64,000 nucleotides of DNA from Anodontia alba (lineage: Eukaryota; Mollusca; Bivalvia; Lucinida; Lucinidae). The stretch is taken from positions 69,346,768 to 69,410,767 of the forward strand of contig OZ024826.1 of NCBI GenBank assembly GCA_964016985.1, read 5' to 3'. Below are positions 21,876-33,180 of this stretch, one piece after another. The position numbers and the translations under genes were made by a program. Under the pieces are notes generated by a model. The model was given only the letters and a program-made list of their open reading frames with translations, did not search any database and was not told the DNA's origin. Numbering within the stretch: the stretch's first letter is position 1; each line of letters starts with the position of its first letter.

Positions 21876-24090
21876 TAGCTCACCTGAGCACGAAGTGCTC
21901 ATGGTGAGCTATTGTGGTCAGTCAATGTCCGTCGTGCGTCGTCCGTTGTGCGTCATGTGGCGTCAACAATTGCTTTAAAAGCCTACTCCTACACCCCTAG
22001 ACCAATTGACTCGATACTTGGTAGGAAGCATTGGGGTGACTTGTAGATCAAAAATAGTAAAATCATTCCGATCGGAAATCCAAGCTGGCCGCCATGGCTG
22101 CCATCTTGAAAATCTATTTTTGGCTTCTTCTCCTGGGGTGACTTGTAGATCAAAAATAGCTAAAATCCTGCCAATCGGAAATCCAAGATGGCTGCCATCT
22201 ACCAAGATTGTTCAAGTAATCATGATTCATCAAAAAACATGGCCGCCAGGGGGCTGGGCTTATTAGCTCACCTGAGCACGAAGTGTTCATGGTGAGCTAT
22301 TGTGGTCAGTCAATGTCTGTCATCTGTCGTCCGATGTGCGTCGTGCGGCGTCAACAATTGCCATCTTGAAAATATATTTTTTGCTTCTTCTCCTAAACCC
22401 AGAAGCCAATTGACTCCAAACTTGGTAGAAGCATTGGGGTGACTTAGAGATCAAAAAAGGCTAAATTCGTTCTGATCTGAAATCCAAGATGGCAGCCATG
22501 GCAGCCATCTTGAAAATCTATTTTTCGCTTTTCCTGCACCGAAAGGCCAATTGACTCGAAACCTGGTAGGAAGCATTGGAGTGACTTGTAGATCAAAAAT
22601 AGCTAAAATCGTGCCAATCGTAAATCCAAGATGGCCACCATGGTTGCCTTCTTGAAAATCTATTTTTCACTTCTTCTCCGAAACCCAAATGCCAATTGAC
22701 TCAAAACTTGGTAGGAAGCATTGTGGTGACTTGTAGATCAAAAATAGCTAAAATTGTTCCGATCGGAAATCCAAGATGGCCGCCATCTTGAAAATCTATT
22801 TTTCGCTTCATCTCCTGAGCAGAAAGGCCAATTGACTCCAAACTTGGTAGGAAGCATTGGGTCGACTTGTAGATCAAAAATAGCTAAAATTGTGCTGATA
22901 GGAAATCCAAGATGGCTGCCATGGTGGCCATCTTGAAAATCTTTTTTACCCTTCTTCTCCTAATTCCAAAAGCCAATTGACTTGAAACTTGGTAGGAAGC
23001 ATCGGGGTGACTTATAGATCAAAAATGGCTTAAATCTTTCCGATTGGAAATCCAAGATGGCCCCCATGGTGGCCATCTTGAAAATCTATTTTTCACTTCT
23101 TCTCCTGAACCGAAAGGCTTATTGATTTTAAACTAGGTAGGAAGCATCAGGGTGACCTGAAGATAAAAAATAGCTAAAATCGTCCCTATCAGAAAACCAT
23201 GATGGCCTCCATGACAGCCATCTTGAAAATCTATTTTTTGCTTCTTCTCCTGAACTGAAAGACCATTTGACTTGAAACTTGGTAGGAAGCATTGGGGTGA
23301 CTTGTAGATCTAAAATAGCTTGTTGTTTGGATCAGAAATCCAAGATGGCGGCCATCTTGAAACTCTTTTTTTCGCTTATTTTCCTGAACCAAAGGGCCAG
23401 TTGATTTGAAAATTTGTAGGAAGCATGGGGATGACTTATAGATATAGAAATAGCTAAAATCGTTCTAATCGGAAATCCAAGATGGGGCCATCTTGAAAAT
23501 CTATTTTTCCCTTCTTCTTCTGAACTGAAAGGCCAGTTGACTCGAAACTTGGTAGGAAGCATCAGGGTGACTTGTAGATAAAAAATAGCTCAAATTGTTG
23601 CGATAGGAGATCCCAAATTGTGGCCATGGTGGCCATCTTGAAAACCTGTTTTGAACTTTTTCTTCTAAACCAAAAGGGCAGTTGACTCAAAGTTCATTGG
23701 AAGTATCAAGGTGACTTGTAGATCAACAGTAGCAAAAATCATTCTGATTGGAAATCCAAGATGGCTGCCATCTTGTTTATGTTTATTATATTTCCCTGCC
23801 ACTGAGCTGTTTACATGTATAAAATCATGATTCTTCAGAAACCACTTAGCCATTTGCCACCAAATTTCACATTGATCCTACTGTTGAAATGTGATTGAGA
23901 CTTTGTTCAAATGATCACACTCCATTGACTATCATGCCATATATATTTTCTTCAAAATTAAGAACTGCTTAAATGATGATCTTTTCATTAGTTGCGATGG
24001 CAGGATTGGAAAAATGTTGCGTAACATCTGCATATCTGCAGTGGCTATGTCACTCAGGTGAGTGACCCATGGCCCGTGGACCTCTTGTTT
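21876..24090. repeat. minisatellite-cored element C, unit about 145 bp
   Basis: A head hairpin AGCTCACCTGAGC...GTGCTCATGGTGAGCT and GTCCGTCGTGCGTCG repeats at 21876-21965 are repeated at 22265-22350. About twelve core units follow, with ACTTGGTAGGAAGCATTGGG, GTAGATCAAAAATAGC and AAGATGGCCGCCATCTTG. The end is CACTCAGGTGAGTG...GGACCTCTTG at 24055-24088, then TTT. Confidence 0.8.
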
Positions 24091-25924
24091 TCCCTATATA
24101 TCTATATAGAAAAGTTTAAAAATCTTCTTGTCAGAAACCACTGGACCAAGGTTGTTCAAGCCGTCATGATTCGTCAAAAAACATGGCCCCCAGGAGGCGG
24201 GGCTTATTTTCCCTATATATCTATATAGAAAAGTTTAAAAATCTTCTTGTCAGAAACCACTGGACTGATTTCAGTATAACTTGGCAGGAATGTTTCTTTG
24301 GTGACCCTCTACCAAGATTGTTCAAGCAATAATGATTCGTCAAAAAACATGGCTGCTAGGGGTGGGGCTTATTTTCCCTATATATCTTAATAAAAACTTT
24401 AAAAATCTTCTTGTCAGAAACCACTGAACTGATTTCAATATAACTTGGCAGGAATGTTCCTTTGGTGACCCTCTACCAAGATTGTTCGAGCTGTCATGAT
24501 TCATCAAAAAACATGGCCGTTAGGGGGTGGGGCTTATTTTCCCTAAAGAAAATCTTCTCGTAAGAAACCATTGGATCATGTTCATTGTAACTTTGCAGGA
24601 ATGTTGCTTTGGTGGCCTTCTACCAAGATAGTTCAAGCCCTCATGATACATCAAAAAACATGGCCGCCAGGGGGAGCGGGGCTTATTTTCCGTATATATC
24701 TGTAAAGAAAACTTTAAAATTCTTCTTGTCAGGAACCACCTGACTGATTTCAATATTACTTGGCAGGAATGTTGCTTTGGTGACCCTCTACCAAGATTGT
24801 TCAAGCAATAATGATTCGTCAAAAAACATGGCTGCTAGGGGTTGGGCTTATTTTCCCTATATATCTAAATAGAAAACTTTAAAAATCTTCTTGTCAGAAA
24901 CCACTGAACTGATTTCAATATAACTTGGCAGGAATGTTTCTTTCGTGACCCTCTACCAAAATTGTTCGAGCAATAATGTTTTGTCAAAAAACGTGGCCTC
25001 CAGGGGGCGGGGCTTATTTTCCCTATTCATGTATATCTATATAAAACTTCAAAAATCTTCTTGTCAGAATCCACTGGACCGATTTCATTATAATTTGGCA
25101 GAAATGTTTCCTTGGTGACCCTCTACCAAGATTGTTCAAGTAATCATGATTTGTCAAAAAACATGGTCGCCAGGGGGCTGGGCTTATTTTCGCTATATAT
25201 CTATATAGAAAAGTTTAAAAATCTTCTTGTCAGAAACCACTGGACCGATCTCAATATAACTTGGCAGGAATGTTCCTTTGGTGACCGTCTACCAAGATTG
25301 TTCAAGCTGTCCTGATTCATCAAAAACATGGCCATTAGGGGGTGGGGCTTATTTTCCCTAAAAAAAATCTTCCCTTAAGAAACCATTGGATCAAGTTCAA
25401 TGTAACTTGGCAGGAATGTTGCTTTGGTGACCTTCTACCAAGATTGTTCAAGCCCTCATACATAAAAAACATGGCCGCCAGGTGGAGCAGGGCTTATTTT
25501 CCGTATTATATGTATAGAAAACTTTAAAATTCTTCTTGTCAGAAACCACCTGACCGATTTCAATATTACTTTGCAGGAATGTTGCTTTAGTGACCCTCTA
25601 CCAAGATTGTTCAAGCAATAATGATTCGCAAAAAACATGGCTGCTAGGGGTGGGGCTTATTTTCCCTATATATCTAAATAGAAAACTTTGAAAATCTTCT
25701 TGTCAGAAACCACTGAACCGATTTCAATATAACTTGTCAGGAATGTTCCTTTTGTGACCCTCTACCAAGATTATTCAAGCTGGCATGATTCGTCAAAAAA
25801 CGTGGCCTCCAGGGGGTTGGGCTTATTTTCCCTATATATCTATATAGAAAACTTCAAAAATCTTCTTGTCAGAAACCACTGGACTGATTTCATTATAATT
25901 TTGCAGAAATGTTTTCTTGGTGAC
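24091..25924. repeat. tandem array D, left part, unit about 166 bp
   Basis: The units contain CCCTATATATCTATATAGAA, CTTCTTGTCAGAAACCACTG, GGTGACCCTCTACCAAGATT and AAAACATGGCCGCCAGGGGG. About eleven units lie here. The array is cut at 25924 by a hAT element and resumes at 30939. Confidence 0.85.
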
Positions 25925-27324
25925 CAGGGCTCTGGAAATTTTGAAATCTGAATCGGTCCAGCCGATGACGATGACGTCATCAATGAGCCCATTTCCAAAA
26001 AAAATATGTATATATCACCTGTCACGAAAACTAATGACAATTGGCAGTCCTATAAGTCCTTTTAAATAATACACCTCAACTCCGTTATATGACGGAAGTC
26101 CGGGTATAACGAGCATGATCAAAGCTGGCGTCATCAATAAATACAGTCAGGTATGTAAAAAGAAAGAAAGAAAAAAAAAAAACGGTTTTGTTTTATTTCC
26201 ACCTCCGCAGGGTTTTCCTTAACTATTTATAAACAACTGATTCCCGTCTTGTATAAGCGCGAAGACGGCGGGAAACAGGAGAGACGGAACGAAACAACTT
26301 TCATGGACCTAATTACGAGGGATGTTCGAAATGAATTGCTTATTGTCCTCTAGCTCGATATCTACGTGGGGCACGATAAAAACCAATACATACCTGTATA
26401 GGGCTATTCAATATCTACACAATGGTGTATAAATGTACATGTTAGACTAAGTGTAAAACATAACATTTGCCATTTGAATACACGCAGTCATTTACCACTG
26501 CAGTAAAAATGGTTGGGAGAAGCGTCAACAAAAAAGATGAAATACGGGCTTACATCAAAGCTCGCTCAAAACTTGGTTGTTCTTTGAAGAAGCTGATGAC
26601 TGAAATTTCTACTGCTTTTGGACCTTCTTGTGTGTCTTATGACACAGTTTGGGGGTGGAAAAAGAAATTTGAGTTTGGTGTAGAGTCCATCAAAAATGCA
26701 CCGAAATCAGGTAGGCCAAAATCTGCATCTAGTAAAGAAATCGTTTCCAAAATAAAGGAAATTATTGAAGGAGATGCCAGATTTACAGTTCGTGATATTG
26801 CACGAAAGGTAGGCATATCACTATCAACGATTCACCTTATTTTGAAGAAGCATTTGAAAGTCAGAAAGATTTCTGCTAGATGGGTGCCACATCTGTTGAC
26901 TGACGAGCAAAAGAGGCAACGGGTTAAAGTGGCCAAAAAGCTGCTTCAAATGTTTCCAAAATATGAAAAAAAGCAGTTTGCCAATGTCGTCACAGGTGAT
27001 GAAACCTGGGTCCATTATTTTGAGCCCGTCAGAAAGGTTAGCAATAAGATCTGGGCCACTAAACACAGCAAACGCCCAATAATTGCCATACGTTCTTTGA
27101 GTACAAAGAAGGTTTTGTATGCAATCTTCTTCTCTGGTGAAGGAGGTGCAATAAAAGTGCCAGTGAAAAAGGGCAAAAGCATCACCGGAAAGTACTACAA
27201 AGATGTAGTACTGAAGAAACTGAAAAAGTATTATGAGAAACGACGCCCTGCCACTGGTTTTAAACATGTCCGTCTTCTACATGACAATGCACCAGCTCAT
27301 ACCTCCGCAATAGTTACGGCGTTT

Positions 27325-29735
27325 TTATGCCCCCAACTTCAAAGAAGTTGGAGGGGCATATTGCTTCTGGGTTGTTCGTCCGTCCGTCCGTCCGTCCGTC
27401 CGTCCTTCCGTCCGTCCGTCCGTTCGTCACGCTTTTTGATGCATAGCATAACTTTAAAACCGTGAATGCTACTGTTTTGAAATTTCATATATGGATTCCT
27501 CATGAAAAAATAGCTGAAACGTATTTTTTTTCTTGACAGGATTATGCCCCTTTTCTGAGTTATGGCCCTTTGAAAAAATATGGATGCAATCTTGTCAGCA
27601 AAATATCTCAAAAACTATTAAAGCTAGAGCCTTGAAACTTGATGAATAGACTGGTAGTGATGAGTAGACAACCTGATTAACTTTTGAAGAAATTCTGAAA
27701 AATACTTCATGAGTTATGGCCCTTTGTAATTTTGGGCATTTTTATCTTGTCAGCAAAATATCTCAAAAACCGTTGGAGCTAGAGCCTTGAAACTTAATGA
27801 ATAGACTGGTAGTGATGAGTAGATAACCTGATTAACTTTTGAAGAAATTTTGAAAAATGCCTTTTGAGTTATGGCCCTTTGTAATTTTGGGCATTTTTAC
27901 CTTGTCAGCAAAATATCTCAAAAACTGTTAGAGCTTGAGCCTTGAAACTTAGTAAATGGATTTGTAGTGATGTGTAGATGACCTGATTAACTTTTGAAGA
28001 AATTCTGAAAAAACATTTCATGAGTTATGGCCCTTTGTAATTTAGGGCATGTTTAACTTGTCAGCAAAATATCTCAAAAACTATTGAAGCTAGAGCCTTG
28101 AAACTTGATGAATAGACTGGTAGTGATGAGTAGACAACCTGATAAACTTTTGAAGAAATTTTGAAATATACTTCTTGAGTTATGCCCCTTTGTAATTTTA
28201 GGCATTTTTATCTTGTCAGCAAAATATCTCAAAAACTGTTAAAGCTAGAGCCTTGAAACTTAGTAAATGGATTTGTAGTGATGAGTAGATGACCTGATTA
28301 ATTTTTGAAGAAATTCTGAAAAATACTTCATGAGTTATGGCCCTTTGTAATTTTGGGCAATTTTACCTTGTCAGCAAAATATCTCAAAAACTGTTGGAAC
28401 TAGAGCCTTGACACTTGATGAATAGACTGGTAGTGATGAGTAGACAACCTGATTAACTTTTGAAGAAATTTTGAAATATACTTCTTGAGTTATGCCCCTT
28501 TGTTATTTTGGGCATTTTTATCTTGTCAGCAAAATATCTCAAAAACTATTAGAGCTAGAGACTTGAAACTTGGTGAATTGATTGGTAATGATGAGTAGAT
28601 GACCTGATTAATTTTTTTGTAAATTCTGAAAAATATTTCATAAGTAATGGCCCTTTGTAAATTTGGGCATGTTTCCCTTGTGAACAAAATATCTCAAAAA
28701 CTATTGAAGCTGGAGCCTTGAAACTTGATGAATAGATTGGTAGCGATGAGTAGATGACCTGATTATGCCCCCAGTTTCGAATGAAATTGATGGGGCTATT
28801 ATTTTGCCTTCATTTGTCCATCCGACTGTTTGTCCGTTCATCAAGCCTTTTTTGTGCATGCCATATCTTAAGAACCCTGCACGCTAGGGTTTTGAAATTT
28901 TATATTTGGGTTCCCAATGAAAAAATAGCCGACCCATATTTTGTTTCTTGTCTAGCATGTTTATTTAAAGTTATGCCCCTTTGAAAAAAATCAGAATTAA
29001 ATCTTGTGAGCAAGATATCTTGAAAAGTATTTAAGCTGGGTTCTTGAAATTCGATACAGTGAGTGGGAATGATGTGTACATTACCCGATTATATTTTGAG
29101 AGAATTCCATGAAAATATTGATAAAGTTACGGCCCTTGGCAGTTCTGCTCATTTTGACCTTGTCAGCAAGATTACTCGAAAAGAACTTAAGCTAGGGTCT
29201 TGAAATATTATATGCTGATTGGGGATGATGTGGAGATTACCTGGTTTGTTTTTTAGGGAATTCCATGAAAAATTGATGTAGTTATGGCCCTTTGTAGTTC
29301 TAGGCATTTTGACTTTTTCAGCAAGATGTCTCAAAAAGTATTTAAGCTAGAGCCATGATATTTGGTATACTGATTGGGATTGAGGAGGAGATCACCTGAA
29401 TAAATTTTGAACCAATTAAATGAAATGTTGGAGTTATGGCCCTTCGCAATTTCGGGCCATTTAATGTCATTGCTTTATTGTGTATAGCATAAGTTTAGAA
29501 CCATGTATGCTAATGTTTTGAAATTTCATGTTTTGATTCCTCATTAAAAAATAGGTGATCCGTATTTTTTTCTTATCCCAGTCATCTCCTATTTTAGAGT
29601 TATTTCCCTTTGATAAAATAACATTGAAATCATATATTTGTACTGTTGTTACCGTCATGGGTAAGCAGTGTTGGAGTCAAACAGTGTTAGAGTCAGGCAG
29701 TTGGGGGCATAGTGTTTTACAAACACCAGCTCTAG
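27325..29735 (+). mobile_element. rolling-circle-like element nested in mariner 3
   Basis: The 5' end TTATGCCCCCAACTTC pairs with GAAGTTGGAGGGGCATA as a hairpin, followed by (TCCG)n. Then come about nine units of about 152 bp (ATATCTCAAAAACTGTTAGA, GGTAGTGATGAGTAGACAA) and a second head-like block at 28764. The 3' end has the hairpin GTGTTT-TAC-AAACAC (29712-29726) and CAGCTCTAG, then host TT. Host reading frame resumes at 29736 without duplication. A 13-bp inverted repeat (TATGCCCCCAACT, 27326 and 29699-29711) lies near the ends. Confidence 0.82.
27377..27425. repeat. (TCCG)n microsatellite
   Basis: About eleven copies of GTCC/TCCG in the head of the nested element. Confidence 0.9.
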
Positions 29736-30068
29736 TTGAAGAAAGAAAAAGTAACTGTTTTGCCTCACCCCCCGTATTCCCCAGACCTTGCCCCAGGTGA
29801 TTTCTTTTTGTTTCCGAAATTGAAAGCATTCCTTGCTGGGCAGAAATACCAGTCCCGACAGGCAGTTGGATCTGCCATTCATCAGTACCTTATTACTGTG
29901 CCCAAATCAGCGTACCGTGACGCCTTCAAGAAGTGGATACATGGGCTGAAATTTTGCATTTCTAGCCACGGGGAGTACTTCGAGGGCATGAAATGAGTAC
30001 TTTTGGGCTAACTTGAAATTTGAAGTCTCCAGATAGAAATAAGCAATTCATTTCGAACATCCCTCGTA

Positions 30069-30938
30069 GGTCTAATAAAAAAGGCCTGTGCCACGGGCGG
30101 TTTTGCAGTTTTCAATGTTTCAAGATTTGATCATACTGCTTAAATTTTAAGCACTGATCAATCTTGTCTAGCGCAAGTGGTGCATTACTTATTTTTACCG
30201 TGAAATCTACCTTGAATTATACTCGCGTGTTACGGCAATCAACAATAAAAAAAAAAAAAAAAAGAAGAAGCAATCAATAATACCCAGATCAGACGCCGTT
30301 GTATGCGACATGTGATCAGGACGTACAGGGTTTGGGAATTCATTTATCGAATCTGGGACCGACAAACCGTGTTGATCAAAACAAAAAAGAAGAGGAAGAA
30401 AACGGGTGCGTTCAAGCGGTGCATTCTTTTTTCACTCTCAGTAAAGCTACCTTTGATCTTTTTGGACACGCCGACTGCACCTGGATGTTTTGCAGTCTCA
30501 GTGTATTCACACGTGTCACACAAACGGATTAATTATTAGACTACCGTTACTGATGATTCGTGTTAATCGCTTGTTTACCGCACAAAGGTCAGTGAAGTGT
30601 TGATTTTTTGACAATGTTTGGATAATGACGTAATTAATTTGTGCTGCGGTAGGTTGCCGTTATTCAGCTGTCTCTCCAATATACATGTCAAATGACCGTT
30701 TTGAGCCTTTTAACTACCACAATATCGCATTTAAAAGGTGCGCGGACGTTGTCAGTTTGGGAAGACTTGACCGTTTGTAGACATCATTGATTCGTGAAAA
30801 TTGGTTGGTTGGGCAAAAATGGGGTTCAAGGCACAAACCTGTTGGACCGATTTATTAGCGTTTTGGGGTGTTTGAAATCGGTCCAGAATTCTTAATTTCG
30901 GTCCAGACTGGCTATTTTTCCGGTTTTCCCGAGCCCTG
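30069..30938. other. right part of hAT element, no gene seen
   Basis: The segment has an A run at 30247-30262 and GGTCCAG near the end. Two overlapping frames at 30299-30539 match nothing known. Confidence 0.5.
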
Positions 30939-32070
30939 TTGGTGACCCTCTACCAAGATTGTTCAAGTAATCATGATTTGTCAAAAAACATGGTCGCCAT
31001 GGGACTGGGCTTATTTTCCCTATATATCTATATAGAAAAGTTTAACCGATTTCAATATAACTTGGCAGGAATGTTTCTTTGGTGACCCTCTACCAAGGTT
31101 GTTCAAGCCATCATGATTCGTCATAAAACATGGCCCCCAGGAGGCGGGGCTTATTTTCCCTATATATCTATATAGAAAAGTTTAAAAATCTTCTTGTCAG
31201 AAACCACTGGACCAATTTCAATATAACTTGGCAGGAATGTTTCTTTGGTGACCCTCTACCAAGGTTGTTCAAGCCGTCATGATTTGTCAAAAAAACATGG
31301 CCGCTAGGGAGCGTGGCATATTTTCCCTATATATCTATATATAAAACTTTAAAAATCTTCTTGTAAGAAACCATTGGATAGAGTTCAGTGTAAATTGGCA
31401 GGAATGTTCAAGCCCTCATGATACATCAAAAAACATGGCCGCCAGGGGGAGCGGGGCTTATTTTCCGTATATATCTGTATAGAAAACTTTAAAATTCTTT
31501 TTGTCAGAAACCACCTGACCGATTTCAATATTACTTGGCAGGAATGTTGCTTTGGTGACTCTCTACCAAGATTGTTCAAGCAATAATGATTCGTCAAAAA
31601 ACATGGCTGCTAGGGGTGGGGCTTATTTTCCCTAGATATCTAAACAGAAAACTTTAAAAATCTTCTTGTCAGAAACCACTGAACCGATTTCAGTATAACT
31701 TGGCAGGAATGTTCCTTTTGTGACCGTCTACCAAGATTGTTCAAGCTGTCATGATTCATCAAAAAACATGGCCGTTAGGATGTGGGCCTTATTTTCCCTA
31801 TATAGCTCTATAAAACACTTTAAAAATCTTTTTGTCAGAAACCACTGGACCAATTTCAATATAACTTGGCAGAAATGTTCCTTTGGTGACCCTCTTTCAA
31901 GATTCAGTTCAAGCCATCATGATGCATGAAAAAAACATGGCCGCTGGGGAGCAGGGCTGTAAAATTTATACGAAAATCTTAGAGCAGTGAACTTGGCTGA
32001 AACTTCAACAGTAAGTATGCAAAGCTGTTTGCTCAGGTGAGCGATATAGGACCATCAAGGTCCTCTTGTT
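30939..32070. repeat. tandem array D, right part, with 3' terminus
   Basis: The same 166-bp units continue. The end reads GCTCAGGTGAGCG, then the hairpin AGGACCATCAAGGTCCT, then CTTG and a T run (32033-32070). Confidence 0.82.
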
Positions 32071-33180
32071 TTTTCTTCTTTATGTAGTTATCTCCCCCAA
32101 TGAAGAAGTTTTGTGAAGGCCATAACTCACATACTGTTTGAGATAATTTGATAATATATGGTAGGGACATATATCAGGTCAAGTAGGAGTGTTGCATGCA
32201 AGAAGGACAACTATTGCTCTGTTCCCCTGTACCTGCAAGTTAATCAAAAATCTGATGATGATCATACTTTGGTGACCCTCTACCAAAATTGTTCAAGCCA
32301 TTATGAGTCAAAAAACTTGGCCACCAGGGGCAGGGCTTGTTTTCTCTATATACCTATATAGAAAATTTTAAAACTCTTCTTGTAGAAACCACTGGACCAA
32401 TTTCCATATAATTTATTAGAAATGTTCCTTTGGTTACCATCCACCAAGATCGTTCAAACCATGATATTTGCCACCAGGGAACAGGGCTTATTTTCCCTAT
32501 ATGTCTATATAGAAAACTTTAAAAATTTTCTTTTCAGAAACTACTGGACCGATTTCAATATAATATGGCAGCAGTGTTCCTTTGTTGACCAGACCCTGTA
32601 CTAAGATTGTTCAAGCCATCATGATTCATCAAAAAACATGGCTGCCAGGTGGGGGTGGGGGTTAGGGTGGGGGTGGGGGTAGGGAGGGGTGCTTATTTTC
32701 CCTTAATATACATACAGAAAATTTTAAAAAGCTTCTTGTCAATAATTTAGCAGAACTGTTTCTTTGATGACCCCTCTACCAAGATTGTTCAAGCCACCAG
32801 ATATGTCAAAAAAATCGGCCCCCATGGGGCGGGGCTTATTTTCCCTATATTTATAGATATTTTGAAGATCAGATTAAAAAAAATGAGGCACTGCTTGCCA
32901 TATAGGGCATTGTTACTATGTTTGATAGGACCATCATGTCACATAAAATTTAAACAAAAATCTTAAAGCACTGTTTCATCTCTGTAAGTAGTTGATTTTT
33001 TGTGTTCTCGGAGATGTAGCACTGATGAGTTAGGAAGCCTTCATGCAGACTGAACAAATTATATGTCTAAACCGCGGCAGAAATAAGGGCAAGGATTGTG
33101 GCCACGTAAAATCGATTTAAGCCCCCCAATACTTTTCACTGACCGTTCAAAGGCGGTTCTTCTGTCATGGTTTATTTTTG
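32071..33180. repeat. diverged array D units and flanking sequence
   Basis: Units with GGTGACCCTCTACCAA recur to about 32860, with a G-rich stretch GGGGGTGGGGG at 32649-32690. Sequence from 32990 to 33180 has no recognised feature. Confidence 0.55.

Larger units (their letters stand above)
26509..29996 (+). pseudogene. mariner transposase in two parts, otherwise open
   Basis: Part 1 is 26509-27324 from the ATG of MVGRSVNKKD; the in-frame TTG at 26467 is unlikely to be used. It contains SYDTVWGWKKKFEFG and VGISLSTIHLILKKH (helix-turn-helix), TGDETWVHYFEP (first Asp) and LLHDNAPAHTS (second Asp). Part 2 is 29736-29996, with YSPDLAPGDFFLFPKLKAF (third Asp) and a C-terminal end GEYFEGMK. Joining at a T run keeps the frame and gives exactly 34 residues between the second and third Asp. 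The total of about 358 codons is a normal mariner length. No other lesion is visible. After the insertion part 1 reads on into repeat sequence and stops at 27465. Confidence 0.9.
26314..30068 (+). mobile_element. mariner element 3, split by a nested element
   Basis: TA at 26314-26315 and 30067-30068 flanks 26316-30066. The terminal inverted repeats are identical over 29 bp, starting CGAGGGATGTTCGAAATGAA. Without the insertion at 27325-29735 the element is about 1.34 kb. Perfect ends and an otherwise open transposase suggest recent arrival. Confidence 0.93.
25917..30946. mobile_element. hAT-like non-autonomous element with nested insertions
   Basis: TTGGTGAC at 25917-25924 and 30939-30946 is a perfect 8-bp duplication, and one copy fits the array unit. 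The ends are CAGGGCTCTGGAAA (25925) and the complement of CAGGGCTCGGGAAA (to 30938), with GGTCCAG repeated further in. An 8-bp duplication and CAGGG ends define hAT. Without the mariner it is about 1.26 kb. Frames at 30299-30539 are unrecognised; no transposase is evident. Confidence 0.88.

Noticed and set aside
26467..26508. Start of mariner 3 transposase at 26467
   Set aside because: The codon there is TTG; the first ATG with mariner-like N-terminus is at 26509.
27326..29711. Cut-and-paste transposon with 13-bp inverted repeats and a 7-bp GYGTTTT duplication
   Set aside because: It would leave 24 extra bases in the mariner frame and break the D34D spacing. Ending at CTAG (29735) restores both.
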